NCBI GenBank assembly: GCA_029433345.1
Contig: JAQTHY010000001.1
Span: 992,001-1,056,000, forward strand
Direction: 5' to 3'
DNA length: 64,000 nt
Source of the DNA: Orbaceae bacterium ESL0727
GTDB lineage: Bacteria > Pseudomonadota > Gammaproteobacteria > Enterobacterales > Orbaceae
A program made the translations under genes and the position numbers. Shown in pieces: positions 40,126 to 49,685 of this stretch; position 1 is the first letter of the stretch; each line of letters starts with the position of its first letter. The notes beneath the pieces were generated by a model. It saw only the letters and a list, made by a program, of their open reading frames with translations. It was not told where the DNA came from and searched no databases.

Positions 40126-43100
40126 ATGAAAGAGATACGCAGTATTTTAGTTGCTAATCGTAGTGAGATTGCTATTCGTATTTTCCGCGCTGCTTATGAA
40201 CTTGGTATTAGAACAGTAGGTATTTTTTCGTATGAAGATCGTTTAGCACTCCATCGCTTAAAAGCCGATGAATCTTACATGGTTGGTAAAGGTAAAAAAC
40301 CAATTGAGGCTTATCTAGATATTGATGATATTATTCGCATCGCCAAAGAAGCCAATGTTGATGCAATTCATCCCGGTTATGGTTTTTTATCTGAAAACCC
40401 AGATTTTGCTGATGCATGTGCTAAAGCCGGCATTGCTTTTATTGGGCCAACCGGTGAAGTAATGCGTAATTTGGGTAATAAAATTGCTGCCCGCCATATG
40501 GCCGAAGTGGCTAAAGTTTCGGTGGTACCGGCAACCGAAGCATTACCTTATGATATTGAAGAAGTCAAAAAGATGGCCAATAAAATTGGTTATCCTTTTA
40601 TGTTAAAAGCGAGTTGGGGTGGCGGTGGGCGCGGTATGCGCGTTGTTGAAAACGAATCTGAACTCGGACCGGCAATTGATGTGGCACGTCGAGAAGCCAA
40701 AGCTGCTTTTGGGAATGATGAAGTTTTCTTAGAAAAATTGATTCGTAATGCTCGACATGTTGAAGTACAAGTGCTTGCTGATTTGCATGGTAATTATGTG
40801 CATCTTTTTGAACGTGACTGTACCGTTCAGCGACGTAATCAGAAAGTGGTTGAACGTGCGCCAGCACCTTATTTTACTGAACAACAACGCACAGCGTTAT
40901 GCCAAGCTGCTTTGCGTTTAGTGAAAGCCGCGCATTATACACACGCTGGTACCGTTGAGTTTTTGATGGATGTTGATACCGGAGCCTTTTACTTTATAGA
41001 AGTGAATCCACGTATTCAGGTTGAACATACGGTTACCGAAGAAGTGACAGGTGTGGATATTGTCAAAGCACAGATTCGTATTACTGAAGGATATCAAATC
41101 GGTGATGAAAAAAGTTATGTTCCTAAGCAGGAAAACATCCATCTATTAGGGCATGCCTTGCAGTGTCGTGTAACGACAGAAGATCCGGAAAAGAATTTTA
41201 CTCCTGATTATGGCCGCATATCTGTTTATCGAAGTGCATCGGGTTGTGGTATTCGCCTTGATGCAGGTACCGCCTATACAGGTGCGGTGATTTCACCTTA
41301 TTATGATTCTTTATTAGTGAAAGTAACCGCACGGGGGCGAACCGTTGAAGAAGCGACCTCGACCATGTCGCGGGCGTTACGTGAGTTCCGTATTCGGGGA
41401 CTGGCGAATAATTTATTATTTTTACAAAATGTGATTTTACATCCTAAATTTAGTAAAGGGGATTACAATACGCGGTTTATTGATAATACACCTGAACTGT
41501 TTAAGTTTACCAAACCGCTCGATCGGGCAACGAAATTAGTTAACTTCTTTGCTGATATGGCTGTTAATGGTAATCCAACCATGAAAGGCCGTACTTTACC
41601 TGAGTTGCCAATCAGTGAACCAATTTTACCTAAAATGAGTTTAGCTACACCAATTCCGAAAGGAACACGTGATAAACTCCTTGAATTAGGGCCTACCGGT
41701 TTTGCCAATTGGATGAAAGAAAATCCTAAAGCCTTAATCACTGATACTTCGATGCGTGATGCTCACCAATCATTATTTGCAACGCGTATGCGTACCCATG
41801 ATATTCTCAATATCGCACCTTATTATGCCCGTATGGCACCTGAACTATTTTCGTTAGAATGTTGGGGTGGCGCCACTTTTGATACAGCGATGCGCTTTTT
41901 ACATGAAGATCCGTGGGAACGGCTGATTCGTTTAAGAGCTGCTGTGCCGAATATTTTATTGCAAATGCTATTACGTTCCTCTAATGCGGTCGGTTATACC
42001 AATTATGCTGATAATGTGGTGCAATTTTTTGTGAAGCAGGCAGCAGAAAATGGCATTGATCTTTTCCGCGTTTTTGATTCACTGAATTGGGTTGAAAACA
42101 TGCGTGTTGCGATAGATGCCGTGTTAGATTCGGGTAAACTGTGCGAAGGCTCAATTTGTTATACGGGGGATCTCTTTGATAGCAAACGCAGTAAATATAA
42201 TTTAGATTATTATGTCAAATTGGCTAAACAGCTAGAAAAAGCCGGCGTACATATTTTAGGTATTAAAGATATGTCTGGCATTTGCCGTCCGCAAGCTGCC
42301 AAATTATTAGTGAAGACCTTAAAAGAAGAGACCGGCCTGCCAATTCATTTCCATACACATGATACAAGTGGTATCGGTGGCGCTTCCGTATTGTCAGCAT
42401 TAGAAGCCGGTTGTGACGCGATTGATTTGGCCATGGATGCATTAAGTGGTTCGACGTCACAACCTAATTTGGGATCCATTGTGGCTGCGTTAGAACATAC
42501 CCCACGTGATCCGGGACTCAAGCGTGATCATCTTCTCACTCTTTCTAATTATTGGGAAGAAGTGAGAGCGATTTATAAACCGTTTGATGTTCATATTACA
42601 GGCACATCTGATGTATACAATCATGAAATGCCGGGTGGGCAATATACAAATCTACGTGAGCAAGCAAGATCAATGGGACTGGCTGAACGTTGGCCAGAAG
42701 TGGCTAAAGCGTATGAAGATGTCAATAAACTGCTGGGTGATATTGTCAAAGTGACACCAACGTCGAAAGTGGTTGGCGATTTAGCGATTTATATGGTCGT
42801 GAATAATCTTTCAATTGAAGACGTCGCTAATCCTGATTATGAAATTGATTTTCCTGCATCCGTTGTTTCTATGATGAAAGGCGAATTAGGCTTCCCACCT
42901 GATGGATTCCCACCGGCCATTCAAGCGCGTATTTTGAAAGGTGAAAAACCGTTACCAGGGCGAGCAGGTGCCTTTATTCCACCTGTCGATTTAGAGAGAA
43001 CCCGTGCTGAACTTGCCAGGAAATTGCATAAAAAAGCAGTAGATACGTCAGACAATGAATTGGCTTCGTACTTAATCTATCCAAAAGTCTTTTTAGATTT

Positions 43101-43581
43101 TAAAGAACAGATTGAAAAGCTGGGTGATGTTTCCTGTATTCCAACCGCCAACTTTTTTTACGGGCTACAAAATCAAGAAGAGATCAATATCGAAATTGAA
43201 AAAGGTAAAGTTATTATTATCCGTGCAACAGGAAGAGCGGAAAGTGATGATAGTGGCTCTGTAAAAATATTCTTTGAGATGAATGGTCAGCCAAGAACAG
43301 TTGTTGTTGCGGAAAAAGGTAAAACTCAAAAAACAGATAATCGCCATAAAGCCGAAATCGGCAATCCTTTGCATATTGGTGCGCCAATGCCAGGGATGAT
43401 CGCGATTTTATCAGTCAAGGCAGGACAAAAAGTTAGCAAAGGTGATCCACTATTATCTATTGAAGCGATGAAGATGGAAACCACCATTACGGCAGAATGT
43501 GATGGCGTAGTTAAAAATGTTTTTGTCAAACCGGGTAGTGTCATTGAAACTAATGATTTATTAATTGAGCTGACCCGCTAA
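40126..43581 (+). CDS. pyc: Pyruvate carboxylase (single chain)
   Basis: Biotin enzyme that makes oxaloacetate from pyruvate and bicarbonate with ATP. The ATG with Shine-Dalgarno TAGAGG (MKEIRSILVANRSEIAIRIF) is chosen; the frame runs 13 codons further up without support. 1151 residues, normal for the homotetrameric form. Order: biotin carboxylase (ATP-grasp loop [31 protein letters not shown]), carboxyltransferase (DTSMRDAHQSLFATRMRT; LPIHFHTHDTSG), allosteric linker, C-terminal biotinyl domain with SIEAMKMETTI. All active-site motifs are intact. E. coli lacks this enzyme and uses PEP carboxylase. Confidence 0.97.
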   Translation: MKEIRSILVANRSEIAIRIFRAAYELGIRTVGIFSYEDRLALHRLKADESYMVGKGKKPIEAYLDIDDIIRIAKEANVDAIHPGYGFLSENPDFADACAKAGIAFIGPTGEVMRNLGNKIAARHMAEVAKVSVVPATEALPYDIEEVKKMANKIGYPFMLKASWGGGGRGMRVVENESELGPAIDVARREAKAAFGNDEVFLEKLIRNARHVEVQVLADLHGNYVHLFERDCTVQRRNQKVVERAPAPYFTEQQRTALCQAALRLVKAAHYTHAGTVEFLMDVDTGAFYFIEVNPRIQVEHTVTEEVTGVDIVKAQIRITEGYQIGDEKSYVPKQENIHLLGHALQCRVTTEDPEKNFTPDYGRISVYRSASGCGIRLDAGTAYTGAVISPYYDSLLVKVTARGRTVEEATSTMSRALREFRIRGLANNLLFLQNVILHPKFSKGDYNTRFIDNTPELFKFTKPLDRATKLVNFFADMAVNGNPTMKGRTLPELPISEPILPKMSLATPIPKGTRDKLLELGPTGFANWMKENPKALITDTSMRDAHQSLFATRMRTHDILNIAPYYARMAPELFSLECWGGATFDTAMRFLHEDPWERLIRLRAAVPNILLQMLLRSSNAVGYTNYADNVVQFFVKQAAENGIDLFRVFDSLNWVENMRVAIDAVLDSGKLCEGSICYTGDLFDSKRSKYNLDYYVKLAKQLEKAGVHILGIKDMSGICRPQAAKLLVKTLKEETGLPIHFHTHDTSGIGGASVLSALEAGCDAIDLAMDALSGSTSQPNLGSIVAALEHTPRDPGLKRDHLLTLSNYWEEVRAIYKPFDVHITGTSDVYNHEMPGGQYTNLREQARSMGLAERWPEVAKAYEDVNKLLGDIVKVTPTSKVVGDLAIYMVVNNLSIEDVANPDYEIDFPASVVSMMKGELGFPPDGFPPAIQARILKGEKPLPGRAGAFIPPVDLERTRAELARKLHKKAVDTSDNELASYLIYPKVFLDFKEQIEKLGDVSCIPTANFFYGLQNQEEINIEIEKGKVIIIRATGRAESDDSGSVKIFFEMNGQPRTVVVAEKGKTQKTDNRHKAEIGNPLHIGAPMPGMIAILSVKAGQKVSKGDPLLSIEAMKMETTITAECDGVVKNVFVKPGSVIETNDLLIELTR

Positions 43582-43586
43582 TGACT

Positions 43587-43634
43587 TCATTTTTTAGTGA
43601 GATCATTTTTAGTGAGGTAGTTTTTAGGAAGAGA
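43587..43634. repeat. Imperfect 16-bp tandem repeats after pyc
   Basis: TCATTTTTTAGTGAGA (43587), TCATTTTTAGTGAGGT (43603), AGTTTTTAGGAAGAGA (43619), and a partial fourth unit. Confidence 0.75.
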
Positions 43635-43739
43635 GTTTTTTAATGACATTAGTGCTTTAATCATATAGTGCTTTAACAGTAAGGGCATCATAATGATGTC
43701 CTTACTTACTTTATCATTTTGTTATTGAGCAATGCAGTA

Positions 43740-44102
43740 TTACCATTTCTTCTGTTTATTGTTTTCGTTATAGTTAAACCAAGTTACGATGCCCTTCGTT
43801 ACCACAGCATCAAGTGTTCCTTCAATAATATTGTATTGTGTTTCACCAAATAACGCATTCATTGTCGATGTTTTGCGAACATATTTATATGTCCATTGTG
43901 TCGCATTGGTATTAACGACAGTTTTACTGGTTGGTTCACCAAAAAGAGCGCGTAGTTGCGATTCGGTTGTGACACCTTCCGTAATTTTACTCACCTTTTC
44001 TTTACTCAGCGGCGTACCTTGCTCAACTAAATTAGTTTGTGAACAGGCGGTCAATAACCATGTTGAGAAAAGTGCAACAAGTAATAATTTGAATTTTTTC
44101 AT
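43740..44102 (-). CDS. SmpA/OmlA-fold lipoprotein
   Basis: Predicted lipoprotein of 120 residues; signal with lipobox LLTAC and Cys20. The mature part has the SmpA/OmlA (BamE-like) pattern: a helix start KVSKITEGVTTESQLRALFGEP, then beta strands with WTYKYVRK and a final WFNYNEN. BamE itself has a different N-terminal part (NYL/YRPDINQGN), which is absent, so it is probably a paralogue rather than BamE. Role unknown; the fold generally supports outer-membrane or protein-binding functions. Confidence 0.75.
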   Translation of the reverse strand: MKKFKLLLVALFSTWLLTACSQTNLVEQGTPLSKEKVSKITEGVTTESQLRALFGEPTSKTVVNTNATQWTYKYVRKTSTMNALFGETQYNIIEGTLDAVVTKGIVTWFNYNENNKQKKW

Positions 44103-44563
44103 TTTTATTATCCGATAATTAAAAGAGTGTTGTTAAAAATTGCCGCCAATCATAGCATATGTCCATACGTGTTACCATTCCAGATGAGCGCTTTTGCCCG
44201 GATAGGCAAGAAAAAAAGAGAAGAGAATACGAGGTTTTGCCTGATAAAGCATCGGCTGCTTAACGTTTAGATGTTAATGTAGAAAGGAATGCTTCTCTTT
44301 TTGATCATCCGTATCGCATATCATTATGTTAATAACTTTCAGAAGTACTACCCATTTCAATCAAAAATACCGAGTGAATGCAAGTTTGGTCAAGGCAATT
44401 TGTCACCAAATTGCTTTAATCACAACTACCTTAATCATCACTACCGTAATCATAGTTTATCAGGTAGATTTTAGTATTTTGACAGAAATGGATATGTTTA
44501 AAATGTTTCTTATTATTTCCATATTAGCTCTTGTAATGCGATAAAATAAGGTCACTTATCGTA
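44103..44563. other. Intergenic region without a clear gene
   Basis: 461 bp between two minus-strand genes. A 34-codon ORF at 44159 and overlapping ORFs near 44289-44544 lack ribosome binding sites and recognisable products. Nothing else seen. Confidence 0.5.
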
Positions 44564-44839
44564 TCATGTTGGCTGGCAGGTTTTCTTTTCTCGTAATACC
44601 CGTTTTTTGGGTTGTTTTGTATCAAAATTTATATAGCGGCTAGGCCAAATTTTTTCTGGATCAACACCTAAAGCATTGGCAATAATAATTTCACCTTTTG
44701 TCCATGGGCGAACTAAGGCATTGCTTAGGGTCGACGAACTTAGACCTGATTGACGAGATAATCGAGCCAAGGTTGTCCCTTTCTTTTTTAATGCAGCAAT
44801 AATATCTGCTTGATGCCAATCGTTACATTCTATTTTCAT
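44564..44839 (-). CDS. Ner/Nlp-family DNA-binding protein (SfsB-like)
   Basis: 91-residue helix-turn-helix protein of the family that includes E. coli SfsB/Nlp and the Mu/D108 Ner repressors. DWHQADIIAALKKKGTTL, LSRQSGLSSSTLSNAL and RPWTKGEIIIANALG with PEKIWPSRY match SfsB almost position by position. Likely a transcription regulator. Ribosome binding site AGGAGA. It is divergent from the Mu-type HTH gene at 45016, with a 176-bp shared upstream region, an arrangement that recalls the early control region of Mu-like phages. Confidence 0.88.
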   Translation of the reverse strand: MKIECNDWHQADIIAALKKKGTTLARLSRQSGLSSSTLSNALVRPWTKGEIIIANALGVDPEKIWPSRYINFDTKQPKKRVLREKKTCQPT

Positions 44840-45015
44840 TTTTCCTATCTCCTTATTTATAACTAATAATAATTGTGTTATGCTCTTTTCAATACCAAAA
44901 CAAGTAAGTATAAATAGTAACTATGATGAATAATGATTTTTGTTTCTTATTTATTTTAACAAAATTTCTATTATTTCAATAATGTTTTCTTTATTTCTCA
45001 ATTAGGTCGTTTAAA

Positions 45016-45372
45016 ATGAAAGAGTGGTTCTCACCTAAAGAGTTAACCAATATTGAAGGAATGCCGTCGACAACGCAGGGTATTAATCGGAAAGCAAGAG
45101 CTGAAAATTGGACTTCGCGTAAACGAATGGGTGTTCGTGGAAAAGCGCTAGAATATCATATTGGTAGTTTACCTAAAAAAATTAAAGAAGTATTAATGGT
45201 TGAAGAGGAGCGGGCAACCTATGTGGTGCCGTCGATTGAACCTTTACAGCTTTGGATTACGGCATTTGAACAGTTATCGAGAGAAGAACAATCGATTGTT
45301 GTTTCTTGGCTGATGCGTAATGGCATTAAAGATTTTGTGGCTTTTATTGATAAACGCGAAAAAGATAGTTAG
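45016..45372 (+). CDS. Stand-alone Mu-type HTH DNA-binding protein
   Basis: 118-residue protein whose first ~65 residues match the N-terminal DNA-binding domain of Mu transposase and Mu repressor: KEWFSPKELTNIEGMPSTTQ, then NRKARAENWTSRKRMGVRG and ALEYHIGSLPKKIKEVL. The remainder (PSIEPLQLWITAFEQLSREE...) is short and has no DDE transposase core. It is therefore a regulator or a domesticated fragment rather than a transposase. Sits 75 bp upstream of proQ and divergent from the Ner-like gene. Role inferred from fold only. Confidence 0.82.
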   Translation: MKEWFSPKELTNIEGMPSTTQGINRKARAENWTSRKRMGVRGKALEYHIGSLPKKIKEVLMVEEERATYVVPSIEPLQLWITAFEQLSREEQSIVVSWLMRNGIKDFVAFIDKREKDS

Positions 45373-45447
45373 TGTTATTGTTTAAGCTGATATATACTTT
45401 ACCCCGAATAAATTAACCATAGCAAACGAGTGATTGTGGAATAACGA

Positions 45448-46014
45448 ATGGAAAGCCAGTTTCAATTAACAAATAGTAAAGAGATTATTGCTTATTTAGC
45501 TAAACATTTTCCCAATTGTTTTATTTTAGAAGGTGAAGCAAAACCGCTAAAAATTGGAATTTTTCAGGATATCGTCGACCGATTAGGCAATGAAGATATA
45601 TTGAGTAAGACGAAGCTCCGCGTCGCATTACGTGCTTACACCATGAGTTGGCGCTATTTATATAGTATTAAAGAAGGTGCACAACGTGTCAATTTAGACG
45701 GTGAGCCAGGTGAAGTGATAACGCAAATACATGTGGAGCATGCTAAACAGCAGCTAAAAGAGAGTAAAGAACGTGCTAAAGAGCGCGCACTTGAAAAACG
45801 CAAAAGCGTATCCAATTCTGCTAAGCCACCAGTTAAAAAAAGAACATTACCTAAAAAAGAAAAAGTGATCAATGTTGGGGATACAGTCAAAGTGGTGTTA
45901 AGTCGTAAACCGATTACTGTGCAAGTAGTGAATGTTGAAAAAGAACAAATTAGAGTCAAAGTTGCTTCAGGTATGGAGTTGACTGTAAAGCGCGAACATA
46001 TTATCACCCAGTAA
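45448..46014 (+). CDS. proQ: RNA chaperone ProQ
   Basis: FinO-domain global RNA-binding protein that stabilises many sRNAs and mRNA 3' ends. 188 residues, shorter than E. coli (232) mostly in the linker. N-terminal FinO domain (NSKEIIAYLAKHFPNCFI; LRVALRAYTMSWRYLYSI), a Lys/Arg-rich linker (residues ~95-135) and a C-terminal Tudor-like domain (VGDTVKVVLSRKPITVQVV). prc follows after 64 bp, as in E. coli. Confidence 0.95.
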   Translation: MESQFQLTNSKEIIAYLAKHFPNCFILEGEAKPLKIGIFQDIVDRLGNEDILSKTKLRVALRAYTMSWRYLYSIKEGAQRVNLDGEPGEVITQIHVEHAKQQLKESKERAKERALEKRKSVSNSAKPPVKKRTLPKKEKVINVGDTVKVVLSRKPITVQVVNVEKEQIRVKVASGMELTVKREHIITQ

Positions 46015-46078
46015 CCATTTATCACTTAGTCATGATAAGATAATCGATAAGTAAAAATAGATAATTAGAGAATTTTTG

Positions 46079-48175
46079 ATGAATAAATTAGTGAAGGCTT
46101 TCGTTAAGTTAACTCTTATCTTATGTCTTGTTAGTCAATCTGTTCAGGCAAAAGAGAGCAAAGAATTAACTGCCGATCAGCTGCCAGTATTAAAACAAGA
46201 TCCTATCCATGAAGTGGTCACAAGACGAGTGACCAATTTTTTTACCCAATCTCATTATCGCAATTTTGCCTTAGATGGCGCATTTTCGGCGAAAATTTTT
46301 GATCGTTATTTTAAATTATTAGATGCCAATAAAGCTATTTTTATCCAGAGCGATATTGATAAGTTTCGAAATAAGCAAGAACAGCTCGGTACAGAACTGC
46401 TGGATGGTAATTTACAAACTGCCTATGAGATCTATAATCTTTCATTAAAAAAGCGATTTGAACGTTATCAATATGCTTTAGCATTATTAAAGCAACCGAT
46501 GGATTTTTCGACTAATGATGAGATTGATTTTAAACGTGATGATATGGCGTGGCCAGCATCAGAACAAGAGTTAGATGATTATTGGAAAAAACGCGTCAAA
46601 TATGATGAGCTAAGTCTGGCTTTATCAGGTAAAAATGAAACACAAATTCGCGAAACATTAACTAAACGTTATGATCGGGTGTTAAAAACATTAACACAAT
46701 CGAATACCGAAGATGCCTTCCAACTCTTTATGAATGCGTTTGCGCGTGAAATTGATCCACATACAAGCTATTTAGCACCGCGTAAGAAACGTGATTTTGA
46801 TTCAGAAATGAGTCTTTCATTTGAAGGCATTGGTGCAACATTAAGTCAAGAAGATGACTATACCGTGATTATGTCATTTGTCACAGGCGGTCCTGCTGAA
46901 AAAAGTAAACAATTGGCTATCGGCGATAAAATTATCGGTGTTGGGCAGAGTAATACCCCAATTGAAGATGTGATTGGTTGGCGTTTAGATGATATCGTCG
47001 ATAAAATCCGTGGTCCTAAAGGGACAACGGTGAAATTAGAAATCTTACCTGCTGGTAATAAAAGTAAACCGAAAATAGTTGAGCTAACACGCGATAAAAT
47101 CCACTTTGAAGATCGTGAAGCGAAATTAAAGGTGATTGATAATCAACGTGGCAAAGTTGGTGTGATTGAAATCCCAAGTTTCTATATGGGACTCACGGAT
47201 AAAGTTGCCCATCTGCTTGAACAAGCCAACAGAGATAATTTACAAGGTATTGTTATTGATCTCCGTGATAATGGCGGGGGATCATTAGCTGAAGTGATCG
47301 CATTGACGGGGCTATTTATTGATAAAGGTCCAGTTGTGCAAGTACGTGATAACTTACAAAAAGTTACTGTCTATGATGACAAAAATAAAGGTATCGAATA
47401 TACCGGTCCGATTGTTGTGATGGTGAATCGTTATAGTGCATCAGCATCAGAAATTTTTGCTGCAGCTATGCAAGACTACGGGCGGGCAGTGATTGTCGGT
47501 GAAACAACGTATGGTAAGGGAACTGTTCAAACATCACGTAATATTAGTTATCCGGTTGATGCACGATTACATCCTGAGTGGCCAGAACTTGGTGGCGTAC
47601 AATATACTGTTCAGAAGTTTTACCGTATTAATGGCGGCAGTACACAATTAAAAGGTGTCGAACCCGATATCGAAATGATTAAAACAAAATATGTGGATGA
47701 AACCGGTGAACGCTATTTAGATAATGCTATGCCGTGGGATAAAGTGCCTTCTGCTGAATATAAACCGGTGGCAAATGTGGCAACGATGTTACCTAGTCTG
47801 AAGTCACAACATTTAGCGCGTATTGCTAAGAATCCAGAATTTGTTTATCTTGAAGAAGATATTACTCGTTATAATGATAAAAAAGATCGCGAATATCTGG
47901 TTTCTTTAAATAAAGCTAAGCGAGAAGCAGATCAGAAAGCGAATGATGATCGCGATCTAAAAAGAATCAATGAACGTTTAACACGAGCCGGTTTACAGAA
48001 TGTGACCAAATTGGAAGATGTGCCGAAAGATTTTAAAGTGCCAGATCCTTATTTAGATGAAGCGGTCGAAATTACACTTGATTTGGCACCTAAGTACCAT
48101 AAAATAGAAAATCCTAAAGCAGAAAGTAATATTTCGGAGATGAAAATTATTTCATTAGATGCACCTGTGAAATAA
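46079..48175 (+). CDS. prc: Tail-specific periplasmic protease Prc
   Basis: Carboxy-terminal processing protease (Tsp) that trims FtsI and, with NlpI, degrades the murein hydrolase MepS. Start at ATG 46079 (an in-frame TTG precedes it). 698 residues (E. coli 682). Signal peptide LVKAFVKLTLILCLVSQSVQA, i.e. residues ~3-23; PDZ domain around IGDKIIGVGQSNTPIEDV; catalytic Ser in NRYSASASEIFAAAM and Lys in GETTYGKGTVQ. Its partners nlpI (55.9 kb) and ftsI (61.4 kb) are also in this window. Confidence 0.97.
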   Translation: MNKLVKAFVKLTLILCLVSQSVQAKESKELTADQLPVLKQDPIHEVVTRRVTNFFTQSHYRNFALDGAFSAKIFDRYFKLLDANKAIFIQSDIDKFRNKQEQLGTELLDGNLQTAYEIYNLSLKKRFERYQYALALLKQPMDFSTNDEIDFKRDDMAWPASEQELDDYWKKRVKYDELSLALSGKNETQIRETLTKRYDRVLKTLTQSNTEDAFQLFMNAFAREIDPHTSYLAPRKKRDFDSEMSLSFEGIGATLSQEDDYTVIMSFVTGGPAEKSKQLAIGDKIIGVGQSNTPIEDVIGWRLDDIVDKIRGPKGTTVKLEILPAGNKSKPKIVELTRDKIHFEDREAKLKVIDNQRGKVGVIEIPSFYMGLTDKVAHLLEQANRDNLQGIVIDLRDNGGGSLAEVIALTGLFIDKGPVVQVRDNLQKVTVYDDKNKGIEYTGPIVVMVNRYSASASEIFAAAMQDYGRAVIVGETTYGKGTVQTSRNISYPVDARLHPEWPELGGVQYTVQKFYRINGGSTQLKGVEPDIEMIKTKYVDETGERYLDNAMPWDKVPSAEYKPVANVATMLPSLKSQHLARIAKNPEFVYLEEDITRYNDKKDREYLVSLNKAKREADQKANDDRDLKRINERLTRAGLQNVTKLEDVPKDFKVPDPYLDEAVEITLDLAPKYHKIENPKAESNISEMKIISLDAPVK

Positions 48176-48359
48176 TGGCATAATTGATTACGCTATTATT
48201 TGGAATAACCGTGTTGTTGAGATTATTTGTCGATATTTTGATGATATAAATCGTATCAACAACCGGGAAGATTCGTCAGGTATTTTTATTCTATTTGATT
48301 ACAGTCAAAATGATTACAGTAAAAATAGAGCAAAGTGTGATTCAAAGAGGAGATAGTCT

Positions 48360-48449
48360 ATGTGTACTGATTTAAAATATGCGTTGATGATGGTTGTTTT
48401 TGCATTTGTTGTTATAGGCATCTTTGCTTCTTTTGTCGTGATGCACTAA
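48360..48449 (+). CDS. ynhF: YnhF-like 29-residue membrane peptide
   Basis: Tiny ORF with an excellent Shine-Dalgarno (AAGAGGAG, spacing about 7). The product begins MCTDLKYALMM, continues as a single hydrophobic helix and ends VVMH. E. coli YnhF is also 29 residues, begins MSTDLKFSL and ends in AALH, so length, start motif and terminal His agree. Likely an inner-membrane single-pass peptide of unknown function. Location between prc and a tRNA-Ser differs from E. coli. Confidence 0.8.
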   Translation: MCTDLKYALMMVVFAFVVIGIFASFVVMH

Positions 48450-48521
48450 AAAACTTGATTAATTCTGCACACATCATTATAGTATGCGCCTACTTAGAGC
48501 TAAGTGGGCGATAATAGATTC

Positions 48522-48609
48522 GGTGAGGTGTCCGAGTGGTTGAAGGAGCACGCCTGGAAAGTGTGTATACGGCAACGTATCAAGGGTTCGAATCCCTTCC
48601 TCACCGCCA
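48522..48609 (+). tRNA. tRNA-Ser (anticodon GGA)
   Basis: Class II tRNA; acceptor GGTGAGG pairs with CCTCACC; anticodon loop CT-GGA-AA decodes UCC/UCU; encoded CCA ends at 48609. prmB starts 18 bp later, so both may be on one transcript. Confidence 0.97.
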
Positions 48610-48626
48610 CCACTTGGAGCATCATC

Positions 48627-49520
48627 ATGACAAATTTACGTACTATTCAAGATTTTATTCGTTTTGCCACATCACAATTTAACCATTCAGATATCTATTT
48701 AGGGCATGGCAGTGATGATCCTATTGATGAAGCAAAAAATCTTATTTTATCCACACTCGGTTTGCCACAAGTTATTCCAGCTGAATTTTATGCTGCCAAT
48801 CTTACTGATGATGAAAAAATCCAATTAACAGATATTATTAATCGTCGCGTAGAAGATCATGTTCCTACTGCTTATCTGATTAATCGTGCATGGTTTTGCG
48901 GACAAGCTTTTTATGTTGATGAACGAGTACTGATTCCGCGTTCACCGATTGGTGAATTGATCGAGAATCATTTTGCTGGCATTTTGACTTATCCACCACA
49001 GACGATTTTAGATCTCTGTACAGGCAGTGGTTGTATCGGTATCGCCTGTGCGTATGCCTTTCCAGATGCTCAGGTTGATATTACCGATATTTCACCTGAA
49101 GTACTTGATGTTGCTCAAACAAATATTGAAATCCATGCGATGGAAGATCGGGTAACGCCGATTTTGTCTGATCTTTTTACGGCTATTCCATCTACACAAT
49201 ATGATCTAATTGTCACCAATCCCCCTTATGTTGATGCAGAAGATATGCATGACCTTCCTGATGAATTTCTATTTGAGCCTAAAATGGCATTAGAAGCCGG
49301 TTTTGATGGATTGGATTTAGTGACACAAATATTGCGTGATGCACCTAATTATTTAACACCACAGAGTGTATTAGTTTGTGAAGTGGGTAATAGCCAAGTT
49401 CATTTACAAGCTAAATATCCAGATGTTCCTTTTAAATGGATCAAGTTTGAACGCGGTGGCGATGGTGTCTTTTTTATGACGCGTGCAGAACTTTTACAAT
49501 ACAATAGCTATTTCCAATAA
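48627..49520 (+). CDS. prmB: Ribosomal protein L3 glutamine methyltransferase
   Basis: SAM-dependent N5-glutamine methyltransferase for uL3. The ATG after TTGGAG is chosen (MTNLRTIQDF); the frame open upstream only crosses the tRNA gene. 297 residues (E. coli 310). SAM motif I LDLCTGSGCIGIACAYAF and the glutamine-binding motif IVTNPPYVD are clear. Followed by aroC, the conserved gammaproteobacterial order. Confidence 0.96.
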   Translation: MTNLRTIQDFIRFATSQFNHSDIYLGHGSDDPIDEAKNLILSTLGLPQVIPAEFYAANLTDDEKIQLTDIINRRVEDHVPTAYLINRAWFCGQAFYVDERVLIPRSPIGELIENHFAGILTYPPQTILDLCTGSGCIGIACAYAFPDAQVDITDISPEVLDVAQTNIEIHAMEDRVTPILSDLFTAIPSTQYDLIVTNPPYVDAEDMHDLPDEFLFEPKMALEAGFDGLDLVTQILRDAPNYLTPQSVLVCEVGNSQVHLQAKYPDVPFKWIKFERGGDGVFFMTRAELLQYNSYFQ

Positions 49521-49685
49521 CTGATCTACTTGAAATAGATCACCAAACTGGACTATAGCTGTAACGCTATATATTTCCTTATTTTCCCGCAAAAATCGCT
49601 TACCAAAGCAGATCATATTATTGGGATTATAAGGAATCGTCTTGATAATAATGAATATAAATTAAACTATTTGGAATGATACATT

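Noticed and set aside
44159-44263. 34-codon ORF starting MSIRVTIPDER
   Set aside because: No ribosome binding site and no recognisable family; likely chance.
44289-44544. Two overlapping ORFs of 61 and 72 codons
   Set aside because: Competing frames, odd composition and no start signals; treated as spacer.
45016-45372. Mu-type HTH gene considered as a transposase fragment
   Set aside because: The ORF has its own complete second half and ends cleanly; no DDE core or Mu end sequences nearby, so a regulator is preferred.
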